A DNA stretch of 13,114 bases from Nitrospira sp. (GCA_015904055.1 JABMDE010000055.1:1-13114); one strand, 5' to 3'. Shown: positions 1-9,513, counted from the first letter of the stretch. The notes: a model not told the origin generated them from the letters alone. Numbers and translations are program-made.

Positions 1-33
1 CGCGACGCGGCTCAGCGATTTCGCGACGAACCG

Positions 34-759
<726 letters not shown>

Positions 760-774
760 GTTAAAGGCATTCGC

Positions 775-803
775 ATACTACGAAATCACTCTGACGCTGT
801 CAA
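775..803 (-). promoter_or_regulatory. sigma70-type promoter of pyrR copy A
   Basis: Minus strand: TTGACA at 803-798, a 17-base spacer, and TAGTAT at 780-775. The -35 is perfect and the -10 is good. The predicted transcript starts about 10 bases before the PyrR-binding stem. The same hexamers and spacing occur in all three copies. Confidence 0.75.
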
Positions 804-823
804 GCGTACGTGACCGCGTTCCT

Positions 824-904
824 CGTGAAGCGTATCTCGTATCTCGCATACAAAGATGGGACGCCCTCTCTTTCCATCCTGCGCTTCACGAGATACGCTT
901 CACG
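824..904. repeat. Long palindromic intergenic repeat (CGTGAAGCG family), member 1
   Basis: A perfect 17-bp inverted repeat (CGTGAAGCGTATCTCGT at 824-840 and its complement at 888-904) encloses 47 bases. Related palindromes occur at 8436-8500 and 10850-10918, so this is a dispersed family. It lies between the stop of the thiamine-binding-protein gene and the pyrR promoter and could terminate the upstream transcript. It lacks a U-run, so that role is inference. Confidence 0.8.
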
Positions 905-926
905 CACGACGCGGACGATAGTCCGC

Positions 927-1235
927 TCACTGCTTGATCGAGCGCTTGAGTGTTTTTTCAATAGTCGCCACTTTACTCTGCAAACGGCCTTTATGGCCCT
1001 TGCGATAATCCACCTTCACTGTGCAGGAAATGCGCTTGCAGTCCTTTCTCATCCGTTCATAACATTGCTGTACGACGCCGAACACGTCATCCCATTCCCC
1101 TTCCAACACCGTCCCCATCGGATTCAACCGATAGGGCACACCGCTCTTATCGATAATGTCGAGTGAGCGGGCCACATACTTCCCCACACTCTCGCTCTTT
1201 CCCAGCGGCGACATACTGAATTCCAATAAGACCAT
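927..1235 (-). CDS. MTH1187/YqgV-family thiamine-binding protein, copy A
   Basis: 102 aa, matching the small ferredoxin-like-fold MTH1187 family (DUF77; YqgV and YkoF relatives) reported to bind thiamine or related ligands. The start MVLLEFSMSPLGKSESVGKY and the later segment SGVPYRLNPMGTVLEGEWDDV are typical. The ATG follows a strong AGGAGGAGA. It sits 27 bases after the siroheme gene, so the two probably share a transcript. It differs from copy C at only two residues (S14 and Q55, where C has G and R). A precise cellular role is not established by the sequence; a link to tetrapyrrole or pyrimidine metabolism would rest only on gene neighbourhood. Confidence 0.85.
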   Translation of the reverse strand: MVLLEFSMSPLGKSESVGKYVARSLDIIDKSGVPYRLNPMGTVLEGEWDDVFGVVQQCYERMRKDCKRISCTVKVDYRKGHKGRLQSKVATIEKTLKRSIKQ

Positions 1236-1259
1236 TCTCTCCTCCTATCCGTCACTTTC

Positions 1260-1287
1260 GTTTCACGTTTGACGTTTGACGTTTGAC
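1260..1287. repeat. Heptamer tandem repeat across the siroheme gene stop, copy A
   Basis: Plus strand: one GTTTCAC followed by three GTTTGAC units. The repeat encodes the last residues of the siroheme protein (SNVKRQT) and overlaps its stop codon. A change of one 7-bp unit would shift frame and alter the tail. Confidence 0.85.
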
Positions 1288-1916
1288 GCGGCGCCCGCCC
1301 GTTGCTCCAGCCAGACCTTCGGATATTGCACCTTGCCTAAGAGACGAAACCCGTCTAAAGCTTCACGCAGAAGCGCCCGGCGCTTCTCGGCATCCGGCTC
1401 GTTTGCCTTGGCTTGTTCCCGCAATTCCCCCAACCACTCAACAAAGGAAGCAAACTCAGCGTCCAAAATTCGTTCTACATCTTCCTTCATGAAGCCGGAT
1501 AATGCCGGCGCGACACCGCTGGTGCTGATGGCCACTCGTGCATGGCCCGACGCGACCACCGCCGGCATCGTGACGCTAGAGGCTTCTGGAAAATCCACCG
1601 ACCAGACCAACACACCCTTCTCCTTTGCCTTGGCCAGCAGCGCCCTCGCAAAATCACGGTCACCGCGTAGCGTGTTCAAAACCAAAATGGCATGTTCAAG
1701 ATCCGCATCCCGGAAATGCCGCCCGCGATGAATGACCTTCGCCGAAGCCGCCAAGGTACGCAATGTTTCGTTGAGCGTCGGGCTGATGACCGTGACACGC
1801 GCTCCGGATTCGAGCAATCGTTGCGTTTTGTCGGACGCCTCATCATCCCCGCCGATCACCAACACCGTCCAACTTTTTACATCAAGAACTAACGGGAAGC
1901 CCGGATTTGCAGCCAT
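1263..1916 (-). CDS. Precorrin-2 dehydrogenase / sirohydrochlorin ferrochelatase-like (Met8/CysG N-domain), copy A
   Basis: 217 aa. The family oxidises precorrin-2 to sirohydrochlorin with NAD+ and may insert iron, giving siroheme for nitrite and sulfite reductases. Residues 1-30 carry the Rossmann start, with VIGGDDEASDK at 20-30. The usual GGG of the nucleotide loop is GGD here. A conserved acidic residue sits in SVDFPE (D108), and the ISTSG motif is at 130-134 (STSGVAP, with V where many homologues have K). A helical tail follows. The ATG has AGGAG 8 bases upstream. No uroporphyrinogen methyltransferase domain is present, so that activity must be encoded elsewhere. Substrate assignment comes from family knowledge. 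Confidence 0.85.
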   Translation of the reverse strand: MAANPGFPLVLDVKSWTVLVIGGDDEASDKTQRLLESGARVTVISPTLNETLRTLAASAKVIHRGRHFRDADLEHAILVLNTLRGDRDFARALLAKAKEKGVLVWSVDFPEASSVTMPAVVASGHARVAISTSGVAPALSGFMKEDVERILDAEFASFVEWLGELREQAKANEPDAEKRRALLREALDGFRLLGKVQYPKVWLEQRAGAASNVKRQT

Positions 1917-1949
1917 CGTCTATGCTCCTACGGTTGAGTATAAGCCAGC

Positions 1950-1979
1950 ATCATACAATAGGGATTTCCAGACGGTAAA
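1950..1979 (-). promoter_or_regulatory. Predicted promoter of siroheme gene, copy A
   Basis: Minus strand: TTTACC at 1979-1974, an 18-base spacer, and TATGAT at 1955-1950. The element is conserved in place upstream of copy C (9576-9547) and absent from copy B. Confidence 0.5.
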
Positions 1980-2131
1980 CCAGGGACTCCCATTTTCTCC
2001 GGCGCACCGCTATACTGAGGCCCCGCGTATGATGAATGGAGGCTTCTGGAAGAACCGCATTACGTGCTAATTGTTGGGAAGTGAATGAGAACGGCAAGCA
2101 GGGCCGGCAACTTACAACTAACAACTCAACT

Positions 2132-2483
2132 CTATGTCTCAGCCGGATCCGCATCCAACTCCATATTCCAATAGAGATAATCACGCCAGCTTTCCGGCGT
2201 ATTGCGGATACCGATGGTGATCGTGATCACAGGACTCCATCGCGGCTTCACCGGCCGTTTCTTCAACTTCATACCGGCTTCATCCGGCGTGCGGCCGCTC
2301 TTCCGGTTATTGCACCGCCAGCAGGCGGTCACAATATTTTCCCACGTCTTCTTACCGCCTTTGGCGATAGGCACGACATGATCGAAGGTAAGCTCTTCCG
2401 TCCGGAACCGATGGGTGCAGTATTGGCACGTGTAACTGTCTCGCGTGAAAATATTGATGCGAGAAAACTTGACGGCGCGGTGG
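2132..2483 (-). pseudogene. HNH endonuclease, 5'-truncated, fused to foreign DNA
   Basis: The frame matches the C-terminal two thirds of the HNH protein at 9795-10338: HRAVKFSRINIFTRD, a CxxC pair, FDHVVP with the HNH histidine, ENIVTAC with the asparagine, WRCNNRK, and an identical C-terminal tail. The match stops at 2483. Upstream, the sequence becomes G+C-rich and codes in another frame, so the first 50-60 residues are lost. The catalytic and zinc-binding parts survive but no proper start exists. Such HNH proteins are common single genes of unproven role. Confidence 0.8.
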
Positions 2484-2879
2484 GCAGCTGGTCGTTGCGG
2501 CACACGTCGATGCTGCGCGCGGTCCCGTGGGGCGGCGCCCACTGCACCTTCGTGACCGACGGGCCGTGCTGGGCGTTGGAGAAGCAGGGGCTGCGCCGCT
2601 CGGGGACCGGTTCGCCGGCCGCGAGGGCGAGGACCGCGGCACGCTCCCAGCGGCCGTCCTCCAGGACCGCCTCGACCGCCTCGACCTCCGCGAGGGAGTC
2701 AGCGGGCTCGATCGCCGCCTTGGCCCGGTCGTAGGCCTCGAGGGCGAACCGGTGGTGCTCGCGGACGTCCTGGGTCGCGTCGGGAGCGAGCTCGAGCGCG
2801 GCGACCTGCTCCCCGAACAGCGTCACGTCCTCGCGGGCCAGGCGCCCGCGACGCGGCTCAGCGATTTCGCGACGAACCG
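2484..2879 (-). pseudogene. Foreign G+C-rich ORF fragment, actinobacterial-looking
   Basis: About 360 bp of visibly higher G+C than its neighbours (roughly 70 percent by eye). It carries an open minus-strand frame starting at the ATG at 2881-2883, which overlaps the pyrR copy B stop as ATGA. The translation runs through GRLAREDVTLFGEQVAAL, a helical alanine/glutamate-rich stretch, and PCFSNAQHGPSVTKVQWAPP before losing its frame partner at 2484. The last motif resembles a segment I recall from hypothetical proteins of actinomycetes, some with TPM domains. That is a recollection, not a search. The final 33 bases of this side are also found at 1-33. Neither end looks like a natural gene boundary. 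It may be a horizontally acquired scrap or a chimeric join. Confidence 0.6.
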
Positions 2880-3605
<726 letters not shown>

Positions 3606-3620
3606 GTTAAAGGCATTCGC

Positions 3621-3649
3621 ATACTACGAAATCACCTTGCTGCTGTCAA
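3621..3649 (-). promoter_or_regulatory. sigma70-type promoter of pyrR copy B
   Basis: Minus strand: TTGACA at 3649-3644, a 17-base spacer, and TAGTAT at 3626-3621. Confidence 0.75.
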
Positions 3650-3681
3650 GCGCGTCCAAGGAAATCCAGGGGACATGGGGA

Positions 3682-3753
3682 ATGTTTCGGGTTTCGAGCA
3701 GTGGGTTTTCGGAACGTGTTTTCCGACAACCCGAAACATGAAACTCGAAACCC
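3682..3753. repeat. Mosaic palindrome of GTTTCGAG/GTTTCGGG type
   Basis: Central hairpin: 3703-3714 pairs with 3721-3732 (12 bp, one mismatch, loop CGTGTT). Flanking arms: ATGTTTCGGG at 3682-3691 complements 3730-3739, and GGGTTTCGAG at 3689-3698 complements 3744-3753, so alternative foldings compete. It occupies the slot between the thiamine-binding-protein gene and the pyrR promoter that copies A and C fill with a different palindrome family. It may act as a terminator or be a REP-like element. Confidence 0.75.
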
Positions 3754-3812
3754 ACAACTCTCCTGAATACTTTAACCACACGCCCAGGCAACCTGGCTTG
3801 ATGCCGCCCTGC

Positions 3813-4121
3813 CTACTGCTTGATTGAACGCTTGAGCGTTTTTTCGATAGTCGCTACTTTACTCTGCAAACGGCCGTTGTGGCCCTTGCGATAGTCCACC
3901 TTGATCGTGCAGGAAATGCGCTTACAGTCCTTTCTCATCCGTTCATAACATTGCCGTACGACGCCGAACACGTCATCCCATTCCCCTTCCAGCACCGTCC
4001 CCATCGGATTCAACCGATAGGGCACTCCGCTCTTATCGATAATATCCAGTGAGCGGGCCACATACTTCCCAACACTCTCGCCCTTTCCCAGCGGCGACAT
4101 ACTGAATTCCAATAAGACCAT
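3813..4121 (-). CDS. MTH1187/YqgV-family thiamine-binding protein, copy B
   Basis: 102 aa. It differs from copy C at two residues (TIK for TVK and KGHN for KGHK) and from copy A at four. The start codon with its strong AGGAGGAGA is preserved. If the junction near 4817 is genuine, this gene and the siroheme gene before it now sit at the end of the pyrBC transcript, because their usual promoter is missing. Confidence 0.85.
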   Translation of the reverse strand: MVLLEFSMSPLGKGESVGKYVARSLDIIDKSGVPYRLNPMGTVLEGEWDDVFGVVRQCYERMRKDCKRISCTIKVDYRKGHNGRLQSKVATIEKTLKRSIKQ

Positions 4122-4145
4122 TCTCTCCTCCTATCCGTCACTTTA

Positions 4146-4173
4146 GTTTCACGTTTGACGTTTGACGTTTGAC
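4146..4173. repeat. Heptamer tandem repeat across the siroheme gene stop, copy B
   Basis: One GTTTCAC plus three GTTTGAC units, the same number and phase as in copies A and C, so no slippage has occurred between them. Confidence 0.85.
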
Positions 4174-4802
4174 GCGGCGCCCGCCCGTTGCTCCAACCAG
4201 ACCTTGGGATACTGGACCTTACCTAAGAGGCGAAAGCCGTCTAAGGCTTCACGCAGGAGCGCCCGACGCTTCTCGACATCCGGCTCATTTGCCTTGGCTT
4301 GTTCCCGCAATTCTCCCAGCCACTCGACAAAGGCGGCAAACTCGGCGTCCAGAATTCGTTCCAAATCTTCCTTCATGAAACCGGATAATGCCGGCGCGAC
4401 ACCACTTGTGCTGATGGCCACTCGCGCATGGCCCGATGCTGCCACTGCCGGCATCGTGACGCTGGAGGCTTCTGGGAAATCCACCGACCAGACCAACACA
4501 CCCTTCTCCTTTGCCTTGGCCAGCAGCACCCTCGCAAAATCACGGTCACCGCGCAGCGTGTTCAAAACCAAAATGGCATGCTCAAGATCCGCATCCCGGA
4601 AATGCCGCCCGCGATGAATGACCTTCGCCGAAGCCGCCAAGGTACGCAATGTTTCGTTGAGCGTCGGACTGATCACCGTGACACGCGCGCCGGATTCAAG
4701 CAAGCGTTGCGTTTTGTCGGACGCCTCATCGTCCCCGCCGATCACCAACACTGTCCAACTTTTTACATCAAGAACTAACGGGAAGCCCGGATTTGCAGCC
4801 AT
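4149..4802 (-). CDS. Precorrin-2 dehydrogenase / sirohydrochlorin ferrochelatase-like, copy B
   Basis: 217 aa, the same length and motifs as copy A: VIGGDDEASDK, SVDFPE and STSGVAP. About five residues differ (for example FARV for FARA, AVAASG for AVVASG, KEDL for KEDV), against many more silent DNA differences, which points to purifying selection. The Shine-Dalgarno AGGAG is kept, but all sequence upstream of about 4817 belongs to carA. The promoter seen before copies A and C is therefore lost. The stop of the carA remnant lies three bases before this start, so translation could be reinitiated from the pyr transcript. Confidence 0.85.
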   Translation of the reverse strand: MAANPGFPLVLDVKSWTVLVIGGDDEASDKTQRLLESGARVTVISPTLNETLRTLAASAKVIHRGRHFRDADLEHAILVLNTLRGDRDFARVLLAKAKEKGVLVWSVDFPEASSVTMPAVAASGHARVAISTSGVAPALSGFMKEDLERILDAEFAAFVEWLGELREQAKANEPDVEKRRALLREALDGFRLLGKVQYPKVWLEQRAGAASNVKRQT

Positions 4803-4805
4803 CGT

Positions 4806-4880
4806 CTATGCTCCTACATACCCGAGGGCGCGGCCCTCGAAACATGCGCCGTCCGCCAATGCCAACAGTGCTTTTTTCAT
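4806..4880 (-). pseudogene. carA: carA 5' fragment (carbamoyl-phosphate synthase small subunit), truncated after about 22 codons
   Basis: ATG at 4878-4880 overlaps the stop of the membrane-protein gene (ATGA). The translation MKKALLALADGACFEGRALG is the characteristic CarA N-terminus (strand, then DGxxFEGRxxG). After GYVG the frame enters the siroheme gene's upstream sequence and stops with TAG at 4806-4808. The conserved continuation (GEVVFNTSMTGYQ) is absent. Native order was evidently pyrR-pyrB-pyrC-DUF4149-carA, with carB probably after. GTAGGAG at the join is present in the siroheme upstream region of copy A and is compatible with the expected carA sequence, so the junction could rest on a few bases of microhomology. 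Confidence 0.8.
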
Positions 4881-5398
4881 ACGGACGGCCCGCTTGGGCA
4901 GAGCACCCGTTTTGATTTCATTCCAATCAAGAGCACCCCCAAAACCAAATTGCCGATATCAAGCACCCGAATAGGCATCAAGACACGAAATAACGACTCG
5001 AGGGCTGCCTTCTTGGCCGTCTCTTCTTGTACCGAAAAGGCCTGCGCCTGGAGGAGCGCAGCCTGAGGATGCAGCGCCAGAATGACGACTCCGGCGATCA
5101 CCACCATCAACCCCAACACGATCGTCTCTCCTCGCTCAACTGCCGCAACCGGCTCTCCACTCCGCCAACGGTACAGAGCCGCAGCACACAGCACCACCAC
5201 GGCCCCGCTCACAAACCGATGGTACCCTTCAAACGCTCGCGTCAGAAACAACCCGCCTGAATCCTGTCCGCCGAATGTATTGAATACCGACGGGATTACC
5301 GCTCCGACCAGCACCACCATCCCGCCGATCCAGACACCCAGCGCGAGCCATTCAAGCGTGAAACAGCAGAGCAATCCCCAATAGGTCACGCGCCGCAC
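4877..5398 (-). CDS. DUF4149-type integral membrane protein
   Basis: 173 aa with four hydrophobic segments, at about 10-32, 60-78, 90-110 and 142-160. The first contains LGVWIGGMVVLVGAVIPSVF and is followed by a loop ending in FEGYHRF, the pattern of DUF4149/TMEM205-like proteins of unknown function. It starts 4 bases after the pyrC stop, and its stop overlaps the carA ATG, so it is embedded in the pyrimidine operon and probably translated by coupling. Nothing in it suggests an enzyme. A transport or membrane-structural role is possible, but the operon position alone does not prove a link to pyrimidines. Confidence 0.75.
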   Translation of the reverse strand: MRRVTYWGLLCCFTLEWLALGVWIGGMVVLVGAVIPSVFNTFGGQDSGGLFLTRAFEGYHRFVSGAVVVLCAAALYRWRSGEPVAAVERGETIVLGLMVVIAGVVILALHPQAALLQAQAFSVQEETAKKAALESLFRVLMPIRVLDIGNLVLGVLLIGMKSKRVLCPSGPSV

Positions 5399-5402
5399 TA
5401 TT

Positions 5403-6689
5403 CTACGATTCCAATGGTCCGGCCTCGAACACCACCCGTCCCCCTACGATCGTCGTCAGGACTCGCCCCTTGACCTTCCATCCGACAAACGGCGTATTAC
5501 GGCTTTTTGACCGGAACTTGCCGGGATCGACCACCCACTGGGCCTGTTGATCGACAATCGTCACATCGGCATCCGCGCCGACCGCCAGCGTTCCCTTCTT
5601 CAAGCCGAACGCGGCTGCCGGAGCCGACGTGAGCTTCTCAACGGCCTGCTCCAACGACAACACGCCCTCTTCAACCAAGCCCAACGTCAAGGACAGCGCC
5701 GTCTCCAATCCGACGATTCCGAACGGAGCTTCGGTAAAATCCTGCTGCTTCTCCTGCGTGGCATGGGGCGCATGATCGGTTGCAATCACATCGATCGTGC
5801 CGTCGCGCAACCCTTCCTTGATCGCACGGACGTCGTCCCAGGTGCGCAACGGAGGATTCATCTTCGCGTGCGTATTGTACCCACGAACCACTTCTTCGGT
5901 CAGGGTGAAGTGATGGGGACAGGCTTCTGCCGTGACCTTGATTCCGCGGGCCTTCGCTTCGCGGACCATGCGGACCGATCCAGCCGTACTGATATGAGCA
6001 AGATGGAGCCGCGCACCCGTCAGCTCCGACAGCGACAGATTACGTGCCACCATCACATCTTCCGCCGCCGAGGGAATGCCGGGTAGCCCCAGCTCGGTGG
6101 AGACCAGGCCTTCGTTCATGCAGCCGCCTTCCGCTAAATGCAAATCCTCGCAATGGTCGACGACCGTCAGATCAAACGCCAGCGCGTACTCCATCGCCCG
6201 GCGCATCACCAGACTGTTCATAACGGGCCGGCCGTCGTCTGAAATCGCGACGCAACCCGATCGCCGCAGATCCCCGATCTCAGCCAGTTCTTTCCCTTCC
6301 GAGCCTTTTGTGATCGCACCGACCGGCCAGACATTGGCCAAACCGGCCAACCGGGCCCGCTCCAGGATGAATTCTGTTACCGCTTGATTGTCGTTCACCG
6401 GATTCGTATTGGGCATACAACATACCGTCGTAAACCCGCCGGCGACCGCGGCGGCACTGCCGCTCTGAATCGACTCCTTATATTCAAACCCCGGTTCTCT
6501 AAAGTGGACGTGTAAATCGACAAACCCCGGCAGCACCAGCCGATCCTTCGCCTCGATCACCGTGCTTCCCGCCGGCGCCTGCACATTGGGACCCACCGCC
6601 GAAACTTTCCCTTGATCGATCAGTACATCGCCCACACCGACGAAGCGGCCCGGATCGACCACCTTCCCGCCCTTGATGAGAATCGGCAT
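5403..6689 (-). CDS. pyrC: Dihydroorotase, class I
   Basis: 428 aa, the length of class I (bacillus-type) dihydroorotases, which cyclise carbamoyl-aspartate to dihydroorotate using a zinc centre. Metal and substrate motifs are all present: HVHFREPG at 60-67, SDDG at 150-153 (the aspartate that replaces a carbamylated lysine in this class), HCED at 179-182, HLAHIS at 229-234 and ATDHAPH at 303-309. Translation starts at the ATG at 6687-6689, preceded by AAGGAG. It lies 33 bases after pyrB and 4 bases before the membrane-protein gene, in one operon governed by the leader before pyrR copy C. Confidence 0.95.
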   Translation of the reverse strand: MPILIKGGKVVDPGRFVGVGDVLIDQGKVSAVGPNVQAPAGSTVIEAKDRLVLPGFVDLHVHFREPGFEYKESIQSGSAAAVAGGFTTVCCMPNTNPVNDNQAVTEFILERARLAGLANVWPVGAITKGSEGKELAEIGDLRRSGCVAISDDGRPVMNSLVMRRAMEYALAFDLTVVDHCEDLHLAEGGCMNEGLVSTELGLPGIPSAAEDVMVARNLSLSELTGARLHLAHISTAGSVRMVREAKARGIKVTAEACPHHFTLTEEVVRGYNTHAKMNPPLRTWDDVRAIKEGLRDGTIDVIATDHAPHATQEKQQDFTEAPFGIVGLETALSLTLGLVEEGVLSLEQAVEKLTSAPAAAFGLKKGTLAVGADADVTIVDQQAQWVVDPGKFRSKSRNTPFVGWKVKGRVLTTIVGGRVVFEAGPLES

Positions 6690-6722
6690 AATCTCCTTAT
6701 CCTCGCACCATGCGCGACGCCA

Positions 6723-7643
6723 TTATCCGGCTTCCGACATGAGATACAAAATACCCATGCGCACCGCTACCCCGTTGGCAACCTGGTCCAGAATCACAGA
6801 CGAGAGGCTGTCCGCCACATCCGGTGCAATCTCCACTCCTCGATTGATCGGCCCCGGATGCATCACGATCGCGCCGGTATCGGCCAACTTCACCCGCTCC
6901 GCGGTCAATCCATAGAGCCGCGCGTACTCACGGATGGTCGGAAAGAGTGCGCGCCCCTGCCGTTCCAGTTGGAGACGAAGCATCATGATGACGTTCACTC
7001 CGCGCAAACCCTTGTCCATGTCGGAATAGACCTTCACTCCAAGCTTCTCGACCCCCCGCGGCATCATAGTGGGCGGCCCCACGAGACGCACTTCGGCGCC
7101 CAACTTCGTCAGCGCATAGATATTCGAACGGGCTACGCGGCTGTGCGACACGTCCCCGACGATCGCTACCCGCAACCCTCCAAAACCCATTCCGCGTCCC
7201 CTGATGGTATAGAGATCGAGCAACGCCTGCGTGGGATGCTCATGCCATCCGTCACCCGCGTTGATCACCGAGGACTTCACCCCGCGCGCCAGCGTTTCGG
7301 CGGCCCCGGCGGACGAATGACGCAGGACAATGATGTCTGCCTGCATCGCCTCGATATTGCGCGCGGTATCGAGGAGCGTTTCACCTTTGACCACGCTGCT
7401 CGAGGAGGGCGAGAAGTTGATGACATCTGCGCTCAGCCGTTTCGCCGCCAGCTCGAACGACGTGCGGGTTCTCGTGCTCGGCTCGAAAAACAAATTAACG
7501 ACGGTTTTGCCTCGCAGCGCCGGGACCTTCTTGATCTCACGGCCTGTCACTTCCTTGAAGGAGTCCGCCGTCTCAAGAATGAGCGCGATCTCATCCACAG
7601 ACAACGCCGCCAGACTCAGTAAATCTTTGCGTTTGAGACTCAT
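6723..7643 (-). CDS. pyrB: Aspartate carbamoyltransferase catalytic subunit
   Basis: 306 aa, the usual catalytic-chain length. It joins carbamoyl phosphate and aspartate in the first committed pyrimidine step. The carbamoyl-phosphate site is seen as [13 protein letters not shown] (STRTR 56-60), with VVKGET (K86) reaching from the neighbouring subunit. The aspartate-side motifs HPTQALLDL (from 136) and HPGPINRG (from 262) are intact. No regulatory pyrI lies nearby, so control is expected to be transcriptional through PyrR. The ATG follows GGAGGAGG and stands 13 bases after the pyrR copy C stop. Confidence 0.96.
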   Translation of the reverse strand: MSLKRKDLLSLAALSVDEIALILETADSFKEVTGREIKKVPALRGKTVVNLFFEPSTRTRTSFELAAKRLSADVINFSPSSSSVVKGETLLDTARNIEAMQADIIVLRHSSAGAAETLARGVKSSVINAGDGWHEHPTQALLDLYTIRGRGMGFGGLRVAIVGDVSHSRVARSNIYALTKLGAEVRLVGPPTMMPRGVEKLGVKVYSDMDKGLRGVNVIMMLRLQLERQGRALFPTIREYARLYGLTAERVKLADTGAIVMHPGPINRGVEIAPDVADSLSSVILDQVANGVAVRMGILYLMSEAG

Positions 7644-7656
7644 GGCCTCCTCCGCA

Positions 7657-8373
<717 letters not shown>

Positions 8374-8388
8374 GTTAAAGGTTTTCGC

Positions 8389-8417
8389 ATACTACGAAAT
8401 CACCCTGCTGCTGTCAA
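8389..8417 (-). promoter_or_regulatory. sigma70-type promoter of the pyrRBC operon
   Basis: Minus strand: TTGACA at 8417-8412, a 17-base spacer, and TAGTAT at 8394-8389. It is identical to the other two copies in hexamers and spacing. Confidence 0.78.
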
Positions 8418-8435
8418 GCGTACGTGATCGCGCTC

Positions 8436-8500
8436 CTCGTGAAGCGCAGGACGGAAAAAGGTGTGTCCAATCTCTTTATTTGCGAGATCCGCTTCACGAG
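8436..8500. repeat. CGTGAAGCG-family palindrome, member 2
   Basis: CTCGTGAAGCG at 8436-8446 complements 8490-8500 (11 bp). It is shorter than the copy at 824-904 but in the same intergenic slot. The interior sequences differ, so the arms are conserved and the loop is not. Confidence 0.7.
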
Positions 8501-8523
8501 ATACAAGCGACGATCACACCCGC

Positions 8524-8832
8524 TCACTGCTTGATTGAGCGTTTGAGCGTTTTTTCGATAGTCGCCACTTTACTCTGCAAACGGCCCTTATGGCCCTTAC
8601 GATAGTCCACCTTCACTGTGCAGGAAATGCGCTTGCAGTCCTTTCTCATCCGCTCATAACATTGTCGTACAACGCCGAACACGTCATCCCATTCCCCTTC
8701 CAATACCGTCCCCATCGGATTCAACCGATAGGGGACTCCGCTCTTATCGATAATGTCGAGGGAGCGGGCCACATACTTCCCGACACTCTCGCCCTTTCCC
8801 AACGGCGACATACTGAATTCCAATAAGACCAT
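8524..8832 (-). CDS. MTH1187/YqgV-family thiamine-binding protein, copy C
   Basis: 102 aa, with the same family signature as copies A and B (MVLLEFSMSPLGKGESVGKY at the start, PYRLNPMGTVLEGEWDDVFG in the middle). Its sequence is the consensus of the three copies, each of the others differing from it at two residues. It is separated from the pyr promoter by the palindrome at 8436-8500, so it is a distinct transcription unit from pyrRBC although always adjacent to it here. Confidence 0.86.
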   Translation of the reverse strand: MVLLEFSMSPLGKGESVGKYVARSLDIIDKSGVPYRLNPMGTVLEGEWDDVFGVVRQCYERMRKDCKRISCTVKVDYRKGHKGRLQSKVATIEKTLKRSIKQ

Positions 8833-8856
8833 TCTCTCCTCCTATCCGTCTCTTTC

Positions 8857-8884
8857 GTTTCACGTTTGACGTTTGACGTTTGAC
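8857..8884. repeat. Heptamer tandem repeat across the siroheme gene stop, copy C
   Basis: One GTTTCAC plus three GTTTGAC units, overlapping the stop codon at 8860-8862. Confidence 0.85.
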
Positions 8885-9513
8885 GCGGAGCCCGCCCGTT
8901 GCTCCAGCCAGACCTTGGGATACTGGATCTTGCCTAAGAGGCGAAAGCCATCCAAGGCTTCGCGCAGGAGCGCTCGGCGCTTCTCGGCATCCGGTTCATT
9001 GGCCTTGGCTTGTTCCCGCAATTCCCCCAGCCACTCGACAAAGGCGGCAAACTCAACGTCCAAAATTCGTTCTAAATCTTCCTTCATGAAGCCGGACAAT
9101 GCCGGTGCGACGCCGCTTGTACTGATGGCCACTCGTGCATGGCCTGACACGACCACCGCCGGCATCGTGACACTGGACGCTTCCGGAAAGTCTACCGACC
9201 AGACCAACACACCCCTCTCCTTTGCCTTAGCCAGCAACGCCCTCGCAAAATCACGGTCACCGCGCAGCGTGTTCAAAACCAAAATGGCATGTTCAAGATC
9301 CGCATCCCGGAAATGCCGCCCGCGATGAATGACCTTCGCCGAAGCCGCCAGGGTACGCAACGTTTCGTTGAGCGTCGGACTGATCACCGTGACACGCGCG
9401 CCGGACTCGAGTAATCGTTGCGTTTTATCGGACGCCTCATCGTCCCCGCCGATCACCAACACCGTCCAACTTTTCACATCAAGAACTAACGGAAAACCTG
9501 GATTTGCAGCCAT
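8860..9513 (-). CDS. Precorrin-2 dehydrogenase / sirohydrochlorin ferrochelatase-like, copy C
   Basis: 217 aa from the ATG at 9511-9513. That start gives the same 8-base spacing from AGGAG and the same MAANPGFPLV N-terminus as copies A and B. The frame is open to 9555, and an adjacent ATG at 9516 is possible. The motifs VIGGDDEASDK, SVDFPE and STSGVAP match the other copies. About seven residues differ from copy A, all conservative or at variable sites (KERG, VVVSG, ILDVEF, GKIQ, AGSAS). It has its own promoter upstream and leads into the thiamine-binding-protein gene 27 bases later. Confidence 0.86.
   Translation of the reverse strand: MAANPGFPLVLDVKSWTVLVIGGDDEASDKTQRLLESGARVTVISPTLNETLRTLAASAKVIHRGRHFRDADLEHAILVLNTLRGDRDFARALLAKAKERGVLVWSVDFPEASSVTMPAVVVSGHARVAISTSGVAPALSGFMKEDLERILDVEFAAFVEWLGELREQAKANEPDAEKRRALLREALDGFRLLGKIQYPKVWLEQRAGSASNVKRQT

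Noticed and set aside
1260..1287. CRISPR-like array
   Set aside because: The units are 7 bp and directly adjacent, with no spacers; no cas gene is present in the window.
1276..1731. Plus-strand ORF of 151 codons, repeated at 4162-4617 and 8873-9328
   Set aside because: It is antisense to the siroheme gene in every copy, rich in serine and arginine with no recognisable domain. Its repetition only follows the repeated real gene.
6612..7622. Long plus-strand ORF of 336 codons
   Set aside because: It is antisense across the start of pyrC and all of pyrB, both identified by catalytic motifs; the translation has the histidine/arginine-rich look of a shadow frame.
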